From contig NC_091132.1 of assembly GCF_040183065.1 (NCBI RefSeq), positions 165,382,102 through 165,446,101 of the forward strand: a stretch of DNA of 64,000 bases. The letters run 5' to 3'. A program made the translations under genes and the position numbers. Below are positions 58,661 to 64,000 of this stretch, one piece after another. Numbering within the stretch: the first letter of the stretch is position 1; every line of letters begins with the position of its first letter. The notes under the pieces were generated by a model that ran no database searches, was not told the DNA's origin, and worked only from the letters and a program-made list of their open reading frames with translations. Origin of the DNA: Periplaneta americana. Its lineage: Eukaryota > Arthropoda > Insecta > Blattodea > Blattidae.

Positions 58661-59181
58661 AAGAGTTCTCACAATCTAATAATCAATAAAATTATGAACG
58701 CACACAACCTGAATGCATATTACTGCTGTTTGTGTGATACAAAGGGTTGGGGTTCATGAAGTCTGATATTTCAAACAAACATCTTAAACCTGGCACACAC
58801 AATCATGCTTCTCGATAATTTTGCTTCTAAAATCGTAAGTTGTGATGCAATATGAAACCCGATTGAGATCCCAGACATTCAGTTTATGACTTACGGTGAG
58901 TTATAAAAGTTAAACATGGCTGAATCACAGAAATGATCGCTGCTGGATTGATTTTGCTTATAATATAATGAAGAGGATGTGGAAGTAAATTGTTAGAAAA
59001 ACTGTTGTAACAGCGGTTGTTGAAGGGAACGGTGCTAGTAACATTAAAATGGTGACTCCACATATTGAAAGGCATGAAACTGGAATGAGTGAACCAGTAA
59101 CACCGTATGAATATCTTAGTGCTACAGTACGGTTTTTATATAATGAAACATGTTACAAGATTAAAAATATTGAGTTACATT
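58661..59181. other. Intergenic, no gene recognised
   Basis: Short frames only. Confidence 0.4.
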
Positions 59182-59421
59182 CTAGATCATATATGTAACA
59201 TATGTCGGGGTTATAGGCTTTGAGGTTAACAACTTTTGTCAGGTTTACTACGCTGCCATCTAGTTGTTATATAAGGAGTCACGTCATAATACCTATTTGA
59301 ATTGCATTAGCGACTGTGCTGCCATCTCGTGTTCGTTTACGGCGGACGGGTGGCGATCCTGGCGGTTGTTCTCTTCAAAATGCTGCCGATTTTGGAGTTA
59401 TCTGTTACATATATGATCTAG
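59182..59421. mobile_element. Short MITE with perfect 19-bp ends
   Basis: CTAGATCATATATGTAACA at the left and its exact inverse at the right. Flanks gttacatt and gttacatc suggest an 8-bp duplication, off by one base on the right. GC-rich interior without coding. Confidence 0.75.
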
Positions 59422-59509
59422 GGTTACATCCGCCCTACCTTTGGTAGAAGTTATACCAGACATTTTTGCCTCTGATTCAGATTCTGACTGATATGTACAT
59501 GTATTATCA

Positions 59510-60855
59510 GGCTGTACATGTGACTTGATGATAGATGGAAAGGAATTGTTTGTATAGGGTCTATATTTGAAGTCTGATTAGTCAAATATGTTACTACACC
59601 AGATGGCATTTCGGAAGGCGGTTAGCTTTTATATGCGCCGTAGCATTTCTGGTATGTGACATCTCAAGCTTGTACAGTAGAACCAATCAGAATCAGTCTA
59701 TAACAAGCACTTCCTGAGTTAGTTTGTTCACGTGCGAGTGTTTCAATACATTGAATAAGTAAAACTCACAATTACTGTGTGTATGTAAGGTAAATAAATG
59801 GAAGAAGAGACTGTAATAAGACAAGTATTACGCAAGCATTCGCGGAAAATAGTGTTTAAGGTGTATAATTATTTTAAAAACGTTAACGAGCAGAACGCTG
59901 CCGGCCATCTTGATGCTGGCCGCAACGTTGCCAACATGCAAGAAACGACTGCAGAAGCATGTGGTGTGGGATTGAGAACCGTGCAAAGAATATTGTTATT
60001 GAAGGAAAGAGGGTTTGTTTGGGCTAAGGTCTTTATTGTCTTTTGATAATTTAAATTCTCTCCTGCGCTATTTGTATTGCACGTGCTCGTGAAGTACGAT
60101 TTGGCAATGTTGTACGCTGCCTTGCTCTCTCTATCTGTCTCCCTCGACGCAAACGCTAGCATATAACCGCCCTCCGAATTGCCGTCGACTCTAGGCAGTG
60201 ATGTATGTAATGGATTAGGAAAGGAATTGCCCACTCTGATTATGGAAATAAATATAAAAGTTGTAAGAAAATCATTTTGCCGTTTCATGTGTAATAAAAG
60301 GGGTAAAAAACTGATAGAAGCAGAAGTTGACAACAGTAGTGAATATATTGGGAAATTAATAGCAACAACGAAATGTATCGAAACACCAAGGATCAGTTTG
60401 CTGTATAAATAGCGTTGGCGATGTCTGGCGCAAACCTACAAAAGTTGAAGACAAAGGTATACTAATTTTAAACTAGACAGAAGAGCAGAAGTGGATATAT
60501 GTTCTTTTACGTGTAAGTAGTAAAAATAATTTGAAGAAATCTATTATTATCTCTAGAATATGTGGAAATTTCAGGCTTATAATTTTGTAACAATAATATA
60601 AAAATGGTAAGAATTTGTAATTGTAACTACTAAAACAAAGCTGGTACTTTTTTTTGGTTCATGAATTCAATTGTAGTTGATGGTTTGTGTGTTCTTCATG
60701 AAAAATATCTTTCAGATGAAAAGGAAAATTGTATTAAAACAAAGACGTATATTTAAGATTCGGTAATTTCAAAGATAAAGTAAATATGCATTAAAGGAAT
60801 GGTCATTCCAGTGGCTAGACAATCTACAAGAGTTTCATTGCCAATTAGAACACAT
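59510..60855 (+). repeat. Long repeat, copy 1 (interrupted), duplicated at 63040-63815
   Basis: Both copies share acttgatgatagatggaaa, ttgtttgtatagggtct, gtaatggattaggaaagga, gtaagaaaatcatttt, aaatagcgttgg and acaatct(a/g)ca in the same order. Copy 1 is split by the TIR element at 59597-60190; copy 2 is not. Copy 1 homology ends at about 60857. Function is unknown. Confidence 0.85.
59597..60190 (+). mobile_element. Non-autonomous TIR transposon encoding a helix-turn-helix stub, copy 2
   Basis: CTA flanks both sides (59594-59596, 60191-60193) and the uninterrupted duplicate at 63117-63124 reads ttactaggcagtg with CTA once. The ends contain inverted TTCGG(A)AGGGCGGTTA-like blocks. From ATG 59798 it encodes MEEETVIRQVLRKHSRKIVF, GHLDAGRNVANMQETTAEAC and GVGLRTVQRILLLKERGF, then loses homology to any transposase. 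Same family as 24560-25170. Confidence 0.85.
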
Positions 60856-61163
60856 TCTGAGCTGTTTCTTTGCGGGGCGAGATGCAGAAAGGGAAAGTGG
60901 GCTGTCCTGGGTACCGCATGTGCCTACTACCCTATGTTCAAAACATCGACCTTCTCAGGATTGCTTTCGTCAGCTATGGAGCAAGATCAGCCATGGACAA
61001 GCGAATTTATAGGCTGTCCCCTCACAAGACAAATTATGTCCTCATCAATTCCTGTAACTAAACACTGATACCAGTGGTAGACTACAGTCTCTGCTTGAGA
61101 TTATCGACCTAATCGCGATTACGGTTATCACGTGTACACATCAATAAACTCTTTTCTCTATGG
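60856..61163. other. Unassigned stretch
   Basis: GC-richer than its surroundings; a short frame without ATG (60870-61061) carries no known domain. Confidence 0.35.
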
Positions 61164-61545
61164 CAGTGTTTCTCAAACTTTTTCCACTGCGAAACCCCTT
61201 TTAATCTAAAGTATAACTGCGGAATCCTTGTAATATTTTGTTAGTAATTAATAATTAATAGACAAGTGAAAGCTAGTATCTCAATAATTGTTCAGTGGGA
61301 CGAATGTATTTGCTTTTTAAGCCTGCAATCTGGTTTTATGGCGGAGAGTTGTAGTCTCATTTCTACTGTACTTCTGCATTTTGTCTTTTCGGTATTTTGT
61401 TTTAGTCAAGAGGGCTTAGATCTAAGCCCTCTTGGTTTTAGTGAACATACATGCAGAGAATCCAGTGATGAAAGTGATAAGTATTATGGGTATTTTCCGT
61501 TTTAGATGTTCATCAAACATATTGTCATTAGGCATATTATTGGAA

Positions 61546-61546
<1 letters not shown>

Positions 61547-61620
<74 letters not shown>

Positions 61621-61621
61621 T
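61547..61621. repeat. (TTA)n(TCA)n compound microsatellite
   Basis: A pure ATT/TTA run passes directly into a pure ATC/TCA run, about 75 bp in all. Confidence 0.97.
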
Positions 61622-61703
61622 ATCGGTGGTTTCATGATATTATGGATTCATACTTTCGTAATATTTATATATTTTTATGGTAACCACTAACGGTAGTATA
61701 AAA

Positions 61704-62439
61704 TAGAGTTGGGCAACACGATTCTTTTTCAGAAGTCGATTCCAACGATTCAATCACACATTACGAATCGATTCTAACGATTCGTTCACGATTCTTCTCA
61801 GTCTGCGATTCCAACTATTCTTTTGAATCGTCAACGAGTTCACGATTCTTCCCAGTCTGCGATTCCAACTATTCTTTTGAATCGTCGCAAGACACTTTCC
61901 TTTGCAAACCACGCGTAGAACAAAAACGTTCTACATCTCTCTCATAGATGGCATAAGAGGCGAGACATTGGATTGTCTCTTTCTCATTGGCTGGAACCAT
62001 TCAGTATGGACTCCATTAGTCTACAAAATTACCCAAGATAATGTCTCTAAATTATAATTTATCAACTGAACCTTATTATGAAGTACATTTTTTGCATTAC
62101 ATCTCTATTTAACTATGCAAATTTCAGGTTTGTGTTCATTATCTTCCATACTTAACAAATGCAGTACATATTTTGATTTCACTCTCGCTCGGGAGCATTC
62201 GACACGGTTCGGAAATGTCCGTTGACAGGTTACATCAAACAACGAATAGAATCGTGGGTTACGATACCATGCCGATTCCTTCATATTCTTTTGAATGACG
62301 ATTCGTTACGATTCGTTTGAACGACGATTCGTTACGATTCTTTTGAACGACGATTCGTTGATACCACGAATCGATTCTTACGATTCTTTATTATTAGTCG
62401 TTCGAATGAACGATTCGTTCACGAATCGACCCAACTCTA
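61704..62439. mobile_element. hAT-like MITE packed with ACGATTC repeats
   Basis: The ends TAGAGTTGGG and inverted CCCAACTCTA are flanked by the perfect 8-bp duplication GTATAAAA (61696-61703, 62440-62447), fitting nTnnnnAn. Both subterminal regions are arrays of (A)CGATTC(G/T)TT in both orientations, including a tandem block gttcacgattctt(c)c(t/c)cagtctgcg present twice near 61785-61890. No coding. Confidence 0.85.
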
Positions 62440-62451
62440 GTATAAAATAGC

Positions 62452-62706
62452 CACCGGAGCAGCTCAGTTGGCTAAGGCGCTTGCCTATCGATCCAGGGTT
62501 GCGCTTGGGCACGGGTTCGATTCCCGCTAGGCTGATTACCTAGTTGGATTTCTTCCCGAGGTTTTCCCCAACCGTAAGGCAAATGTCATGTAATGTTTGG
62601 CGAATCCCTGACCTCATCTCGCCAAATACCATTTCGCTATCATCAATCCCATCGATGCAAAATAACGTAGTAGTTGATACAATGTTGTTAAATAACCAAG
62701 TAAAAA
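62452..62706 (+). mobile_element. tRNA-headed SINE, family 3
   Basis: The head is gcagctcagttggctaaggc with B-box gggttcgattccc, then the family body to aaataaccaagtaaaaaa. It lies about 12 bases after the MITE, inside the outer hAT-like element. Confidence 0.9.
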
Positions 62707-63039
62707 AACGTATGGAATGAAATTTAAAATCATACCGGGATCACGGAACCCCGGAACATACTTTGAGAAATACTGCTCTATGGTAATTCAGCAGTTGTCC
62801 AGACTGAACGAAGAGTGGCCTTGTGTGTACATACATTTTCGGAAATCGTCATCAGAGATAATAGCGATAGTGGTAACCACGATTAGAGTATCCAGTATTA
62901 TAAAGAGTAAAAACCCCTGTACTGGCATAGGATAATGTTTTCAGCACATGTAATATGCTGCCGTGCCGCTCCGAGCAGACCTAAGAGGCGTGGTTATAAG
63001 CACTAGGGAGCTCTCGGTTCAGGACGTGAGACACGGGCA

Positions 63040-63815
63040 GTACATCTAACTTGATGATAGATGGAAAGCAATTGTTTGTATAGGGTCTACATTTGGAGTC
63101 TGATTAGTGAAATATGTTACTAGGCAGTGATGGATGTAATGGATTAGGAAAGGAATTTGCCACACTGCTTATGAAAATAAATATAGAAGTTGTAAGAAAA
63201 TCATTTTCGGGTTCTTGTGTGATAAAAGGGTTAAAAAAAACTGATGGAAGCAGGATGTGGTGACAACAGTAGTGAAAATACTGGAGAATTAGTAGCAACA
63301 GCGAAATGTATCGAAATACAAAGGAGCAGTTGTGCTGTATAAATAGCGTTGGAGATGTCTGGCGCAAGACTACAAAAGTTCAAAACAAAGATACTAATTT
63401 TATACTAGACAGAAGAGTAGAAGTGAATATATGTTCTTTTACGTGTAAGTAGTAAAAATAATTTGAAGAAATCTATTATCTCTAGAATATGTGGAAATTT
63501 CAGGCTCTTGTGAGTTGGTTTTATCAGCTTATAATTTTATAAAAATAATATAAAAATGGTAAGAATTTGTAATTGTAACTACTAAAACAAAGCTGGTACT
63601 GTGGATTGGTTCATGAATTGAATTGCAGCTGATGGTTTGTGTGTTCTTCATGAGAAATATATCTTTGAGATGAAAAGCAAAATTGTATTAAAACAATAAC
63701 GTATATTTAAAATTCGATCATTTCAAAGATAAAGTAAATATGCATTAAAGGAATGATCATTCCAGTGGCTAGACAATCTGCAAAAGTTCCGTTGCCTATT
63801 AGAACACATTCTAAC
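63040..63815 (+). repeat. Long repeat, copy 2 (uninterrupted)
   Basis: Colinear with 59510-60855. It provides the empty site for the TIR element of copy 1. No coding function is evident on either strand. Confidence 0.85.
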
Positions 63816-64000
63816 AAAAACTCTGTGAAATATGAATAATAGAAAATCTTAACGATCCGTCAGATTGGGTTGGCATGTTCGTAAATGTAGACAAATGTGA
63901 TAAATTGCTGTCATATTGATGCCTTACTGACACTCTGTAACTATAATTACTACTATTATATTCTAAAACAATGATGAGGAATAAAATACGAACATAACCA
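63816..64000. other. Window end, nothing recognised
   Basis: AT-rich, no supported feature. Confidence 0.4.

Larger units (their letters stand above)
61164..62775. mobile_element. hAT-like element hosting two nested insertions
   Basis: The ends CAGTGTTTCTCAAACTTTTT and inverted CAGTATTTCTCAAAGTATGT are flanked by the exact 8-bp duplication ctctatgg (61156-61163, 62776-62783). No transposase. A microsatellite, a second hAT-like MITE (61704-62439) and a SINE (62452-62706) lie inside. Confidence 0.82.

Noticed and set aside
60870-61061. Frame including KGKVGCPGYRMCLLPYV
   Set aside because: No ATG at its start, not shared with the duplicate at 63040 and no recognisable domain.
61432-61683. Frame with poly-Tyr and poly-His tracts
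   Set aside because: It is the translation of the (TTA)n(TCA)n microsatellite.

Overview
The window looks like AT-rich nuclear DNA of an insect, most probably a cockroach or close relative (Blattodea). This is inferred from three things: tandem C2H2 zinc-finger genes with a common N-terminus starting MDVIKAELEVDPL, three tRNA-headed SINE families, and very dense LINE and DNA-transposon debris of the type common in blattodean genomes. There is no bacterial-type operon, rRNA, CRISPR array or functional tRNA.

The backbone is a same-strand (+) cluster of three related multi-exon zinc-finger genes. ZNF-A contributes only its last exon (2149-3016, 8 fingers); its earlier exons lie left of the window. 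ZNF-B is complete: coding exons 10173-10265, 13539-13676, 18132-18205 and 21730-23704 join in frame to 759 codons plus stop, with 21 fingers. ZNF-C has coding exons 36848-36940, 42680-42763, 44704-44844, 49167-49249 and 53726-54467, which join in frame to 380 codons plus stop. Its array is cut short by a nonsense codon in a finger linker, and a long decayed finger tail follows. The small N-terminal exons are acidic. Most are phase 0-0 cassettes, and together they carry repeated SUMO-consensus motifs (IKAE, IKEE, IKFE, VKDE; IKAE, IKIE, MKTE, IKTE, IKVE, VKSE). I infer that these exons act as the effector (probably repressor) module, in the place that KRAB or ZAD holds in other zinc-finger families. 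Intron and promoter sequence is also shared between the genes, in direct orientation (1110-1377 with 19405-19670) and inverted (3480-4500 with 36040-36780), so the cluster grew by duplication and rearrangement.

Almost everything else is transposable elements. LINE fragments come from several lineages: one family with a YADD reverse transcriptase and an (AAGT)n tail occurs four times, and there are Jockey/R1-like pieces, a piece with RNase H, and an R2-like piece with the restriction-like endonuclease. DNA transposons include three PIF/Harbinger-like copies with TAA target duplications, an element carrying an intact THAP domain, a decayed mariner, a Tigger/pogo-like element, several hAT elements, and many MITEs. 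The most striking is a 2,197-bp hAT element (55813-58009) with near-perfect ends, an 8-bp target duplication and an uninterrupted 494-codon transposase. It sits in a small TIR element, which sits in a fold-back repeat, which sits in the decaying tail of ZNF-C.

Together the window reads as a fast-evolving zinc-finger cluster embedded in the kind of transposons such proteins often recognise. Any functional link between the two is inference.
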